Assembly: GCA_013248845.1 (NCBI GenBank) | Contig: WSQC01000002.1 | Location: 1,178,001-1,242,000 of the forward strand | Direction: 5' to 3' | DNA from: Passalora sequoiae | Lineage: Eukaryota > Ascomycota > Dothideomycetes > Mycosphaerellales > Mycosphaerellaceae | DNA length: 64,000 bases | In this document: in pieces, positions 22,901 to 33,062 of the stretch | How the letters are laid out: every line of letters begins with the position of its first letter | How positions within the stretch are numbered: the stretch's first letter is position 1 | Made by a program: the position numbers and the translations under genes | Notes under the pieces: generated by a model | Seen by the model: the letters and a program-made list of their open reading frames with translations, nothing else | What the model was told of the DNA's origin: nothing | Database searches by the model: none

Positions 22901-23644
22901 TTTGAAAGGTGGCGGCGACAAGACAGTGTGGTCTGGATGAGGTGCTTGCCGGCCTCCAGCGTGATGTTCGCCGAGGCGCACGTATGCAGTGGACGCGCCC
23001 AGCACGCTAGCATGAATGCGCTCCGGACGCTCCACAATCATGGATAGAGCAGTCTTAGTGGCTTTCTGCCTGGAGTATCGATGACCGTAACATGCATCGT
23101 GCAGTATGACAACGGTTTCGGAGTCATTTTCGGGTCGCGCATGGCCCAGTAGCTCCCTAGTGAAGTGCTCAACAGCAATCTGAGGAGCAGTCAAAGGTAT
23201 GGGCTCTTCGATTGCCTCCATTGTGGATTGTGCCTCTCTAAGACCAGCAATGAGATTGGATATGGATCTTTTAGGAGTAGGTCGTTTGTCTTGCTCTTCG
23301 GCCATTTGCGTGCCGCCGATTGACGTTCGCGAGCTTTTAGACATGAGTCGTGGTGACGAAGTTGACGCTACTTTGTTCAAGCTGGCTGAGCTGGAAGGGC
23401 GACGTACTGTGGCATGTTGCGGTCGAGGCGACTCCTTGCCGATTATAGGAGATGTCGCGGAATGTGAAGTTCGACGGTCGACTGGTGTTTTGAGGTTGGG
23501 TGTCGGAGGCGCTGAAGACATCGGTGAGTATGTGTCAGGCGCAGTCGTGGCGACAGAGATGTGTCTCATCGCGTTCGCGAGATCATTCGTGTCGAGTGTG
23601 ATATCCGGCGGTCGCGCTCCGGAGGTGCTCGATGCTGTCTCCAT
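19928..23644 (-). CDS. hos3: Hos3-type class II histone deacetylase
   Basis: A single-exon frame of 1238 residues starting METASSTSGA. The catalytic domain covers about residues 170-605: HDACYGHRYSR, VRPPGHHCSADHPSGFCW (tandem catalytic histidines near 355), LDFDLHHGDGS (zinc-binding Asp-x-His near 393), SAGFDASEWEG (second zinc aspartate) and SVLEGGYSDRAL (active-site Gly-rich/Tyr motif). The insertion-rich layout and HxxRHxxRxK-like opening match fungal Hos3, a zinc-dependent lysine deacetylase. The long C-terminal tail (about 630 residues) is disordered and includes a Lys/Ala-rich stretch around SARAVKAAATRKVNAAAKKA. No intron is needed. Confidence 0.93.
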   Translation of the reverse strand: METASSTSGARPPDITLDTNDLANAMRHISVATTAPDTYSPMSSAPPTPNLKTPVDRRTSHSATSPIIGKESPRPQHATVRRPSSSASLNKVASTSSPRLMSKSSRTSIGGTQMAEEQDKRPTPKRSISNLIAGLREAQSTMEAIEEPIPLTAPQIAVEHFTRELLGHARPENDSETVVILHDACYGHRYSRQKATKTALSMIVERPERIHASVLGASTAYVRLGEHHAGGRQAPHPDHTVLSPPPFKFCRTGRSLDITSSFVTNVHGTAWMSELRDMCNSASDKLAAGAKELSRSNVPGQVEKKQLHEGDLYLAPESLNAFQGALGGVADAVDAVFASGTRTRRAFVAVRPPGHHCSADHPSGFCWLNNVHVGIEYAAQTHGLTHAAILDFDLHHGDGSQAITWERNSKNNAKRTNAKPNSKLRLGPDIGYYSLHDINSYPCEMGDDEKVQAASLCIENAHGQSIWNVHLQPWKTEDEFWRLYESRYSVLLEKARLFLEHHTARIKAEGKLRPNSAIFISAGFDASEWEGAGMQRHKVSVPTEFYARFTKDVVQLAQSIEDCGGRVVSVLEGGYSDRALCSGVLSHLSGLCAVPTLPKTEEVEELAALSSQMSGLAIQGLGVSDPLQYNPEWWSNAHLTALEHKVNPPPPAEAKRMRIGKQPTYATPTESFAYKVVDPNNFARSISGTMRPGAVPVRPPTPPVPEVDWVVATQELSQLLIPIDRQTKSCTPEELAVARTKKDRHSVASVSTQEASQPRQLRGRKIKSPAYPESVHSDETANSRTVSRAESRSSRRETIDVLPSKKNVSDQKQTSRRQSSISGFDLSPSTSADTGTALAPFLPTAGTSNAGAMKPPPAPVPSTTALNKKIRAPIKPRAGTAAAAAADRQPATSTQAARPSTATGKTSDLDNLTSGMKKVTLKVSDTKEEHDRKQKEKLAADRSARAVKAAATRKVNAAAKKAAIALASTPNIEPSAISQKLPSANPQALPSPVIHALPTGLPAPPYAAPAQQNRIAADEPQAISEAQPAQLISMPDATYNGGGWGIVAAHSAEPKTNAIGQAISADLELHEYANSNESISPSLHPEEPVWAETGVTPTAASSSPGPLEGLPRHSPGASPSWPLPKANNSNGTVDVTATATGPEHAAYSPARPSGRNLPVWNSTGPIPFGNVPANAPQPPKSPPNALGQHVRADDSADTADVGTDMSVRPNGNDGYVQGLQQGEAEAVSIWDAPETPAK

Positions 23645-23843
23645 TGTTGCATTTGATGGGTCGCGACAGCAAATTTTCTCACATGTGATGGCGGGAAAGC
23701 ACAGGGCAGTATGTTTTCCGACCGTCGTGAGGTGAATGGCAATTGTTTACAGTGAGCAGATCGAAATAGAACCAGGCTGCGATGCAGGATGTCGTAGCTT
23801 CGGTTTCGAGACGCGTCGTGGCCCGTGCTCAGTTCGGCACTTT

Positions 23844-24206
23844 CTACGCTCGAAACAGATTTCTCAACTTCGAAATATACCTCTTCGTTCGTGTCGTCGC
23901 CAAAGATGGCTGCGACTTGCCCTTCGGATCCCAAACCTCCAAAGCATCAAAGTCGTACTCATGGATTGGTACGACGCGGCTGGCGACTGGCATCCGCACT
24001 CGTTGCGAATCCCAGTCCAGCCCTCGCATCGACCTCCGCTTTCGCACCAGCTCCTCTTTGTATAGATCTTCACGCATTGGATCTTGTTCCTGCTCCTTGT
24101 TTGTTGTGCGAGTTGAGAACGTTCGTTTCAGCGAAAAGCCTCGTGAAAGTGCTTGCGCGGCGCCCACACATCTCTGGCTCTTTGCTCTACGCATCATGAT
24201 CGGCAC
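23844..24206 (-). CDS. Small protein with mitochondrial-presequence-like N-terminus
   Basis: A 120-codon frame (MPIMMRRAKSQRCVGAA..., alternative start MMRRAK at 24197). The first 35 residues are rich in Arg, Ser and hydrophobic residues with no acidic residues (RGFSLKRTFSTRT), as in a mitochondrial import signal. The rest contains a charged segment and VVPIHEYDFDALEVWDP. It sits 200 bp upstream of the deacetylase start, on the same strand. A longer plus-strand frame (23782-24474) overlaps it and looks less protein-like. I do not recognise the family with confidence. Confidence 0.45.
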   Translation of the reverse strand: MPIMMRRAKSQRCVGAAQALSRGFSLKRTFSTRTTNKEQEQDPMREDLYKEELVRKRRSMRGLDWDSQRVRMPVASRVVPIHEYDFDALEVWDPKGKSQPSLATTRTKRYISKLRNLFRA

Positions 24207-25969
24207 TTGTTATGCGGTCCTCAATGTCTGGTACGCCAACTCTGGCCTCGCGTGTGCAACTCTTCCCGTTCAGCCAAAGTGCCCGCCCCTGAACCGTGCT
24301 TTGGACGACGCCAGTAGGACGATTCTAAAAGTGTACGACCAGAGGGTCCTGATGTCATGCAATATATGTCGAGCTCGAGCTGTGACACTGATGTCAAATA
24401 CAATGCCTACACGGCGTGTAGAAGGAAATTGTGTGAAAGACTGGGATACAACATTGAAACACTTTTTGCATTAAACGATCGCGGCATTGATGACAGCTCC
24501 AGATGAGTAGCTCGAGAATGCAGCCTCAAACAAAGGGTCCCTGATCGGTGGTAAGTTTCTGACATATGCTTTCATCCACATGGACCCCAGTGGGAGGCCC
24601 AGGAACGACGTAATGAGCAAGGCTCCTTGTAAAACACGTTGCAAGGAAAACGTGCCATATAATCTTGCACGGCGCAGGCATCTAAGCGCACTTCTAATTG
24701 ACCTTGCGATCACCAACTGGCATGGTGGCAATCGTTCTTGGCTCTCTCGAAAATGGACGACAGCAGCATTCACTACCTAGTTCACCTGAACATGAAATTT
24801 CCCAATTGATACGAAGGCGCACAGCTCAAGGGCTGGTTGCATTAACTACCACACGATGCGCCAGTCGAAGTTCCTCATTACAGCCTTTTGCTGATGCCGT
24901 GCTGGCACTTGCGAGCAAGTTGTACGCAATTGTATAGGAAGGGGGTTGCTGCGAAGAATACCGCCGTTTTGGCCGTCTTCCCTTGGGCTTCCTGCCTATG
25001 TTCCACTATTGATACGTCGACGCATAACGTCGGCAACGATCACTGTGGCGAAATGACCTTGTGGGCGGCTATTCGGCGCTCGTGTATCTGTGTCTCTCGA
25101 TAACAGCAACATAGGGTTGTCGAGATGAGTAGCATGTCAATGATGTGGTAGTTCGAAATATGCACTGTCGAAATGGACAAATGTTGGTAAGCGATAATGT
25201 CTTTCAATATGGAAAACACGGAACAGACCTCTATAGTGCCACATGAAGTCAAATGCGTAACAGCATGCAATCACGAGAGGACGCTCTTCGCGCGTTACCT
25301 CTTGCCAACAAGACACGCAACAGTTGCCTCCATCAAGCTGAACGATAGACAGCCATAACCTACAATACAGACCGACGCTACAGTGCGCGCTCTGAGCTCG
25401 CAGTATAAGCATCTCCTCGCCATCAAGCGCAATCCTGCGTGCGTGTATGCTGGCGTCTCTGTGTGTGCAAGAGATGATCTGGCATAGTGGCGGTACTCCA
25501 CCTGCGTTTACCCGGAGAAAACCAGTCCAGCACTTGTACAAGAACACATATCAGATGGTGGCACAGAACGGTTGCATTAGATACACGGATGCTATGAGCC
25601 GTGGATCAACTCTTGAGCATTACCTACTAATCAATGTACAAGTATCCGTCCATTATGTCTTACGTGCAGAGAGTGAGAGACTTTTCAAGACTGCCCGATG
25701 AAACGCCTGGGTCAGCAGGGGCCGCATGCTTGAGCTTGATCGTCATCGCTGCAGATGTCACACATGCCACCACTTTGAATGATCGGGCTCGGATGCAGGA
25801 GACGCATAACACCACATACAGCGCGATCTTTGGCCGATCTCCCTACTCAAAGCTACATGTAGTTCTATGTTACCAACGATGATGCTGATTTGAACGATTA
25901 CTGCTTCAGTGGTTGCCTATTGTCGGACATGGGATCCAACGACGAAACGCCGCTGACAACACGTATGCA
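24207..25969. other. Gene-poor intergenic region
   Basis: About 1.75 kb with only short overlapping frames on both strands and no recognisable motif. It includes the presumed promoter of the LysM gene at its right end. Confidence 0.4.
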
Positions 25970-27895
25970 ATGAGCGCCAGCAATGTTCGCAATAGCTCAA
26001 CACACTCCACTGCCTCAACCCTGAGACCTCGCACGAAGCGACTCATATCCGGGCTCGATGAAGGAGACGAGACAGCGTTTGACCCCGGCAATGCCATATC
26101 AGCCCGCATAGCATCACCGGTACCTTCACCATTTGATAGCCGATCAGCTTCGCCAATACCATCTGCACATCCCCAGCGATCGAGCCCCAGCAGTCAGCGA
26201 AATGATGCTTCCAGATTCGCAGGCTCGCCCACACGAAGTGGTTCTGCCAGGCAAAGAATGGCTGGACGCGACTCGCCCAAAGCATTGGCAGAACTATGGG
26301 GAAATTCATGGAACGCGCTGCAAGGCATAGCATCCGACTTCTTGAGCAGTGACTTCGCTGCTCACGAGGGACCCAGCAGACCGAAAGTCAGGCGACCTCT
26401 GAGTCGGTCGGACGGTCAGCGGACAGCATCTTCGAGTGCGCCGCCAAGTCAATGGGGACCTTCAGCTCCCACTTCCCAGCCACGCAGTAATGATATAGGC
26501 GCTGGGACTAGAGAAGAACAGCTGGCAGCATTACGGGCGCAGAAAAGGAAGGACATGTTGACACAACAAGACAGCAGCTACCCAGATGCGCTTGGCAAGT
26601 TTAAGCGGAGGCTGTCGGACGATCGTAATGCAGTATCTGCACCGCCTGGTGAAAATGAGGATCGAGAAGCATTGGTATATCTACATCATGTCAAGAAGAG
26701 CGATACGATTGCTGGGGTCACGATTCGATACAACATATCTGCCAACGCTCTCCGCAAAGCCAACAGAATGTGGCCAAATGATGCTGTGCAAGCACGAACA
26801 ACATTGATCCTGCCTGTTGATTCATGTGGTGTCAAAGGTCGACGGGTCCCTGGGCCTGATGGCGATGCCGATCTTCTACTGTCAGAGAGCGAGGCGTTGT
26901 CTACATTACAAGCAGAAGAGGTGCCTACTCCTACCGCTGCCAACCCATTTCCGAACGGTACCATGAGCCAAGACAACAGAACGCGCACAAACTCGGCATC
27001 AACACATACGACATCATCCATAGCTGGCTCCAGCGCTGATATAGAACCTCCGTGGCGGCATGATTCATGGGTACTGCTACCAGGAGAAAGTAGACCCACA
27101 GAAATCGCACGCCTACCGCGGAGAGCGCTTGGCTATTTTCCTCCTGCAAGGCGAAAAAGCAATTCGTACTCAGACCTGGATTCACCTTCGACCTCGCTAG
27201 ATCTTAAACGCAGTATCGCAAACGACCTAGGTCACGAAGACCCTGCCGGAGCTTCACTGGGACAAAGTTCACCTCAACGGCCTAAGCATAACCGTCGTCT
27301 CAGTAATGCTGCTAATGGATACTTTGGAAACTACCTATCGGGCCCAGGTGGTGTCGGAAGTATGGGTAAGAACGTTCACTTCCCTGGACCAGCCCAAGAT
27401 GGCCTGAACAAGATTTTCGCCAAGCATTTGCCAGATGTTGCACCTCCGCGCAACCAGCACGCTCTATACCAGCCAGACCTTCCCCTCTACACCGATGAGC
27501 CAACACCAGTGGAATCCGGTAACGCGACTCCGGCTTACCCGAATTCGTACGGTCCTAGTCTAAATCTCAATCTCGAGAACGTTGGAGGTGCTATAGAGTC
27601 GTGGGTCCGTCGTCTGGCATCGAAAACGGCGACCACACCCTCATCTCGACAACAAGCTGCGAGAGCTTCCGTGGGAACGCCTGGAAAGGGCGCAGGAGGG
27701 GTAGGCGACTTGATAGAAATGACAAACGAATTCGAGTTTGGAGGAGAAGAGGACGAGGAAGAACGTGGCAGGCAGGGCTCGACACTGAGCATATCTATCG
27801 ATGGACCAAGCAATACCTCAACGAGCTATTTCGATGGCGCTACAGCAAGTAGAAGAGGCACTTCGAGCGCTACGAAGAGTAGTAAGAAGGATTGA
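25970..27895 (+). CDS. Intracellular LysM-domain protein
   Basis: A single exon from MSASNVRNSS (the frame is open from 25913, where MPIVGHG is an alternative start), 641 residues. One LysM domain lies at about residues 236-284: YLHHVKKSDTIAGVTIRYNI, then ALRKANRMW and a final ILPVD strand. No signal peptide or membrane segment is visible. The remainder is Ser/Pro-rich and disordered, with basic and acidic patches (GGEEDEEERGRQG near the C-terminus). Secreted LysM effectors of plant pathogens carry signal peptides and are shorter, so this is the cytoplasmic single-LysM type common in ascomycetes. Its role is unknown. Confidence 0.85.
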   Translation: MSASNVRNSSTHSTASTLRPRTKRLISGLDEGDETAFDPGNAISARIASPVPSPFDSRSASPIPSAHPQRSSPSSQRNDASRFAGSPTRSGSARQRMAGRDSPKALAELWGNSWNALQGIASDFLSSDFAAHEGPSRPKVRRPLSRSDGQRTASSSAPPSQWGPSAPTSQPRSNDIGAGTREEQLAALRAQKRKDMLTQQDSSYPDALGKFKRRLSDDRNAVSAPPGENEDREALVYLHHVKKSDTIAGVTIRYNISANALRKANRMWPNDAVQARTTLILPVDSCGVKGRRVPGPDGDADLLLSESEALSTLQAEEVPTPTAANPFPNGTMSQDNRTRTNSASTHTTSSIAGSSADIEPPWRHDSWVLLPGESRPTEIARLPRRALGYFPPARRKSNSYSDLDSPSTSLDLKRSIANDLGHEDPAGASLGQSSPQRPKHNRRLSNAANGYFGNYLSGPGGVGSMGKNVHFPGPAQDGLNKIFAKHLPDVAPPRNQHALYQPDLPLYTDEPTPVESGNATPAYPNSYGPSLNLNLENVGGAIESWVRRLASKTATTPSSRQQAARASVGTPGKGAGGVGDLIEMTNEFEFGGEEDEEERGRQGSTLSISIDGPSNTSTSYFDGATASRRGTSSATKSSKKD

Positions 27896-28510
27896 CAGAT
27901 TTAGCTGCAGGTATGCAAGCAATTGATAAACTATCGATATCCAGTACCTCGATACCAGATATACACATAAATGTCAATGCATGATCCATCGGGAGACATA
28001 TTCGACGAATGTAGATCAAGCATGATGGCTGCCCCTCGACATTGCCGCGATTGCCATAGTGGGACCGTGCCAGGGAGCATGGCTTGTAGTACAGAACAAG
28101 CAGCTGCACCGGGAATAACAGGAAATAGCACTGACGCGCTAGACCCCACGATCGTTGGCGTGTCGCATCGCACCTTGTGGGCGAATCATCACCGCATTTT
28201 GTCACCCTCGGATGAAGCACTCCTGCAGCTTAACACGGTACATATGCACGTTCAATATGTCCGGCATTGATTCTGGGGTGCGGCAAAGGTAAGTGTTAAC
28301 GCTTCTATGCTTCGTATTCCTCCTCATCTCCCGTCTCACCTTTGCCAACAACCATCTCATCTACCTTGTAAATCGCGGACACTCCTCTACCACGAGCTCT
28401 ACTTGCTGCACTGACTGCGTGTTGGGGGGTGGCATGTTTGGACGAGTTGCCGCTTCTCGTTCCCTGGTACAGCATAAGCAGACTGTTCCTCGGAAGCACA
28501 TTGAGGCGAG
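27896..28510. other. Intergenic region upstream of SDH1
   Basis: About 615 bp between the LysM gene stop and the SDH1 start. It holds a 3' end and the SDH1 promoter/leader. No further gene is seen. Confidence 0.45.
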
Positions 28511-30609
28511 ATGGCACAACCCATGAGCAGGTCTCTCCTGGACTGCTGCCGCTCATTCACTTCTTTCACACAACGATCAGGCCAAGCATGGCGTAGACGA
28601 CGGGCAGCAGCACCCTCGACCATACCACTTCAGCAACGACGAACATTCCTGGGTCAATCGCAACGCCGAAGAGCCACGACTGCAGCTGGTGGCGTCATTT
28701 CCTCCCCTCATCCGATATTCGATCACCACTACGATGCCATCGTTGTTGGCGCTGGCGGTGCAGGCCTCAGAGCCGCTGTAGGCCTTGCCGAATCCGGCCT
28801 TGACACGGCCTGCATAACCAAACTCTTCCCTACCCGCTCGCATACCGTGGCCGCCCAAGGCGGCATCAACGCCGCTCTGGGCAACATGACCGAGGACGAT
28901 TGGCGATGGCATATGTATGACACTGTCAAAGGGAGCGATTGGTTAGGGGATCAGGATGCTATACATTATATGTGTCGGGAGGCGCCGAAGGCAGTGTATG
29001 AATTGGAGAATTATGGTATGGCGTTCTCAAGGACGGAGGACGGGAGGATCTATCAAAGAGCCTTGGGCGGGCAGAGTCTGAATTATGGAAAGGGCGGACA
29101 GGGCGTGAGGTGTTGTAGTGCCGCGGATAGGACCGGTCATGCGATGTTGCATACACTTTACGGGCAGAGTGTCAAGGTGAGTGCAAGTGGGGCGAGTATT
29201 GACCATTGTACTGGAGAAGCTGATCTCGGGATCGCAGCATAATACCAACTTCTTCATTGAGTTCTTTGCGATAGATCTGTTGATGGTCGACGGAGCTTGT
29301 GTGGGAATCCTCTGCATGTCGATGGAAGACGGGACGTTGCATAGGGTATTTGCGAAGAATACAGTACTTGCGACAGGTGGATATGGCAGGACTTACTTTT
29401 CGTGCACCTCTGCACATACTTCAACTGGTGATGGCAACGTAAGCAAGATCCATCGCAATATCGGAACGGTAGTTAACATGTACACAGGCAATGGCGGCGC
29501 GAGCCGGCCTTCCCAACCAAGATTTCGAATTCATCCAATTTCACCCTACAGGCATCTACGGCGCGGGCGTCCTAATCACAGAAGGCTCCCGAGGCGAAGG
29601 AGGATACCTCCTCAACTCGAACGGCGAACGCTTTATGGAACGATACGCGCCCACAGCTAAGGATCTGGCATCTCGCGACGTCGTGTCCCGCAGCATGAAC
29701 ATGGAGATCCGCGAAGGCCGGGGCGTAGGTCCCGACAAAGACCACGTCTACCTCCAGCTCAGCCACCTACCTAAAGAACTGATCTACGAACGATTGCCCG
29801 GTATTGCTGAAACAGCCAGCGTCTTCTCGGGCGTAGACGTCACGAAGGAGCCTATTCCGGTACTACCGACTGTCCACTACTGCATGGGTGGCGTTCCCAC
29901 AAACTGGAAAGGCGAAGTCCTCAACGTTGATCCTATCACCGGCGCTGAGAAACCAGTCGAAGGTCTCTACGCTGCAGGCGAAGTCGCTTGCGTAAGTGTC
30001 CATGGCGCCAATCGATTAGGCGCCAATTCCCTCCTCGACATCGTCGTCTTCGGTCGAGCGTGTGCTATGGACATCGCGAAGAATTTCGAGAAAGGTATGG
30101 CGCATAAGAAGGCGCCCGAAGACATTGGAATGAAGGAGGTCCAAAACATGGAGGCGATTCGCAATGCTGATGGTGACAAACTGTCCGCTGAGATCAGATC
30201 TGACATGCAAAAAGTCATGCAAGCGGACATTTCCGTCTTCCGCACCAAAGAAGCACTCGAGGAAGGAAACAAGAAAATGGCCAAAGTTCAGGAAGACTTC
30301 CGGGATCGACTTTCGGTCAAGGATAAGTCGATTATTTGGAATTCGGACCTCATTGAGACGCTTGAGATGAAGAATCTCTTGACTTGTGCGGCGCAGACGG
30401 CGAAGTCGGCGGTGTTGCGGGAGGAGAGTAGAGGGTCGCATGCGAGAGAGGACTTTCCGGATAGGAATGATAAAGAGTGGATGAAGCATACTCTTAGCTG
30501 GCAGACGAATGTGACTGATGATGTCAAGATTGGATACAGGGGCGTTGTGATGGATACGCTGGATGCGTCAGAGATGGAGTCGATTCCGCCGGTGAAGAGG
30601 ACTTATTAG
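28511..30609 (+). CDS. SDH1: Succinate dehydrogenase flavoprotein subunit
   Basis: Three exons, 28511-29176, 29238-29438 and 29488-30609, encode 662 residues. Introns are 29177-29237 (donor GTGAGT) and 29439-29487 (donor GTAAGC, branch TTAAC). An Arg/Ser-rich mitochondrial presequence covers about the first 60 residues. FAD-binding GAGGAGLRAA is near residues 78-87. The covalent FAD histidine is H111 in TRSHTVAAQGG. Further signatures are FSRTEDGRIYQRA, GKGGQGVRCC, ATGGYGRTYFSCTSAHTSTG, QFHPTGIYGAG and the catalytic LASRDVVSRSMNMEIREGRG. The C-terminal WMKHTLSWQ and PPVKRTY end is complete. It oxidises succinate to fumarate in complex II of the mitochondrial inner membrane. Several conserved positions differ from typical ascomycete SDH1, so it could be a second copy. 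Confidence 0.95.
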
Positions 30610-30895
30610 TGCAGTATGTAGATGTCATTGACGATGTTTGGTGCATTGTTGTTCGTGCTGATGTTAGTGCTTCCGCCCAAAGGGGACAGAGGGCAGTAGG
30701 TGCTTGGAAGAGTGGGCGATGCAACGTGAGTCGCAGATGCGTGGATTGGTTTGTGGACATCGAATGCAGTGGAGATGAAGGTGAGATTGTGGCAGGACCA
30801 ACGCGTTGCGCGTGCTTGTTGACTATCAACCCAAGAATTCTCGAATGCCCACCAGAAGGAATAGATGCAGTCCTGCGGAACTATTCAAGACCACT

Positions 30896-32035
30896 TCAAT
30901 CCTGCAATAGATCGTCGTCACAAGGCACGCAGTTGTCATTGGTAATCTCGTGGCCTGGGTCAGCAGATAGCTTACTGCGAAGAGTACATACTCCATTTGC
31001 GACAGTTGCACGAAGCTGGGCCCTCGCACATGCAGACGGACGGCCTCCAGGGCAGATCAATTCAGCCTTGCGGAGCCACTCGAAGAATTCTCGCCTCAAA
31101 AGCGATTCGCTCGTCTTGCGTTCTGTCACAAGACGCTCTGCCAGTACAATTGCGCCGCTCATGCCTTTCTGTGAGTGATGTGAGTTAGGCGGCCATTTTC
31201 GACGACATCGTGAAGGCAGCTGGCGCTTAGTTGACGCTCTGAAGGAATGTGATCTACTTACCGAATTGACTTCCATCATTGGACGTCCTCCATTGTCTGC
31301 AAGCTGTTGTTGTTGTGCATTGAGCAATTTATAGTTGTGGTCAATCCAGCTGTCGACGTCAATTTCCAGGCTCAGCTCCTCAACGTTACTGCACGTAGCA
31401 CACCTATAATGTCGTGGTATTAGCGCCCTAAAACATCGAAGGTTCAATAGGCTTTCCCACTGTGCGAGTCAACAGCAGATGCTGCACGACCTCGACGGAA
31501 ACTCACCAGCGCACGCAATCTAAAAGTCCAGAAGCGCATGTCCAGCGATCTTGGAGTGTCAAGTGGACATTGCGCATGTGGCGTCTGTTCTGGGATCCAA
31601 TTGCTTCCATGTAGCGGAAGAAATAGCCACAGTCGCATCGATGGATATGAACATCAAATTCGTTCAAGGCGTAGAAGAGAGGGAGTGACTCATTTCGCAT
31701 CTGTTGGCATACCTTCGTGATGGCCGGCTGTTCCGCCGAATCTCGATTCGAGTGTCGGCATACGCTGGGTAGCATTGGATGCTCTTTGACAAGTATTAAC
31801 GGGTAGATATTGTTGCGAAGTTCCCCAGCCAGGTCCAGGAAGCGGAATGGGCGTTGTGATTCACGCTATGCATATGTTAGCTCTACTCGGGAATATGATG
31901 TTGAGATCAATTTACCACGAGATCCTGTGCTATGTCTGCCAAATCTTGGAGTCTCGAAGGGCCCACTATGCGTTCTGCAGCCATTACTTGACACAGCATA
32001 TCCACCATCTCTTCTGCCGATGGCGCGCGGTCCAT
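30896..32035 (-). CDS. Hypothetical F-box-like dothideomycete protein
   Basis: Four exons (32035-31916, 31865-31507, 31403-31262, 31168-30896) joined in frame give 297 residues. The introns are 50, 103 and 93 nt with donors GTAAAT, GTGAGT and GTAAGT and branch motifs GCTAAC, GCTAAT and CTAAC. The start MDRAPSAEEM is inferred by following the frame upstream of the first intron. The core PFRFLDLAGELRNNIYPLIL followed by AITKVCQQMRNESLPLFYAL is characteristic of a large family in Dothideomycetes, in which an F-box-like helix pair precedes variable sequence. It could act as an adaptor protein, but this is inference. The gene converges on SDH1, with stops about 290 bp apart. Confidence 0.8.
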
Positions 32036-32582
32036 GCTTGTCTTTACTTTTCATTACATTGCCTGCTTGTCGCGCTCTTATAACCTACTATCGGCACGAA
32101 GCAATCAGACCGATTAAAACACGCGAAGATACTACTGGAGTCGTCGAAGAGTTAGTGTGCGGTTCCAAGAGGACGCAATGTTTGCGCTGTGTCCTGCAGG
32201 ATGACAAAGAGTGTCCAAAGTCCCAGAGTCAGTGCCAGGATGGCTGCGGCCGGCGTCTGAACGCAGGTATGTGGGCTCACAATTGGGAAGGCCATGCCGT
32301 TTTGATGTGGAGCACGCGCGCTGACGAGTGTCGACAAGGCCTTTTCAGGCCTTACGCGACCGACGAGGTGGTTCGCCATCGAGCATTTCGACACTGAGCC
32401 GATGTTGGTAGCCTGCGATCTCGTCAGTTGAGTTCGCACATAGTGATCGAACGTCGTTGTAGATGATGCCTTCTTGTTTGCGATGAGTACCTATATGCGC
32501 TGAAGCAACGGCCGAGATTAAGCGCAGCATGGCACTGCGTGAGAGTCGTCAGGATTTAAATCATGCTCGACGTCAGGAGCTT

Positions 32583-33062
32583 CTAGAAACCAGGCCGTGC
32601 CGCAACGAGCGGTGCAAAATGCCTCGTCCCAGTATGCTTATAACAGCACCAGATGCCCTGTCTACGCTGCCATTTGATGATTGCCACGCTCTCGCTCATT
32701 ATGTTCCTGGCTCTCAAGCCTTCGACCTTGAGCCAAAGCCAGACACTGGCTGTGCCTTCGGGTTCCTGGAGGTCACACACGACATCGAGGACTCTTATCC
32801 TACGTTGCGGTGCCAGAGTGGACCACAGCTGATGTTTAGCCAGATATTGCTTCTTGGTGGCCGGTACGATGCGATTTTCTTCGATGACCTCACGGTCGGA
32901 GTAGAAGTCTGGGGCTAATCGTTCGAAGGCTGGGCTTTGCCAGTCGCTCTGATCAAGGGCTTCGACGATATCAGCGGTCCACTGTTCAAGATTACGCCGC
33001 GTTCGTGAGTCGACTTCGTTGTTGGATGTCGAATAACCGGCAGTGCGCAGCTCGAAGGCCAT
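32583..33062 (-). CDS. Small NTF2/SnoaL-like fold protein
   Basis: A single exon of 159 residues starting MAFELRTAGY. The pattern of an N-terminal helix (LEQWTADIVEALDQSDWQSP), then LAPDFYS, a middle helix and C-terminal strands ending in VAIIKWQRRQGIWCCYKHTG resembles small SnoaL/NTF2-like proteins that are frequent in Dothideomycetes. No catalytic residues can be assigned. A second gene of the same type lies at 47635-48131. Both are compact, without signal peptide. The annotation is by fold-like pattern only. Confidence 0.65.
   Translation of the reverse strand: MAFELRTAGYSTSNNEVDSRTRRNLEQWTADIVEALDQSDWQSPAFERLAPDFYSDREVIEENRIVPATKKQYLAKHQLWSTLAPQRRIRVLDVVCDLQEPEGTASVWLWLKVEGLRARNIMSESVAIIKWQRRQGIWCCYKHTGTRHFAPLVAARPGF

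Noticed and set aside
23782..24474. 230-codon plus-strand frame antisense to the small mitochondrial-like gene
   Set aside because: The minus-strand frame has a plausible presequence and better composition.
25913..27895. LysM protein as a secreted chitin-binding effector
   Set aside because: No signal peptide in either possible start; long disordered regions are unlike effectors.
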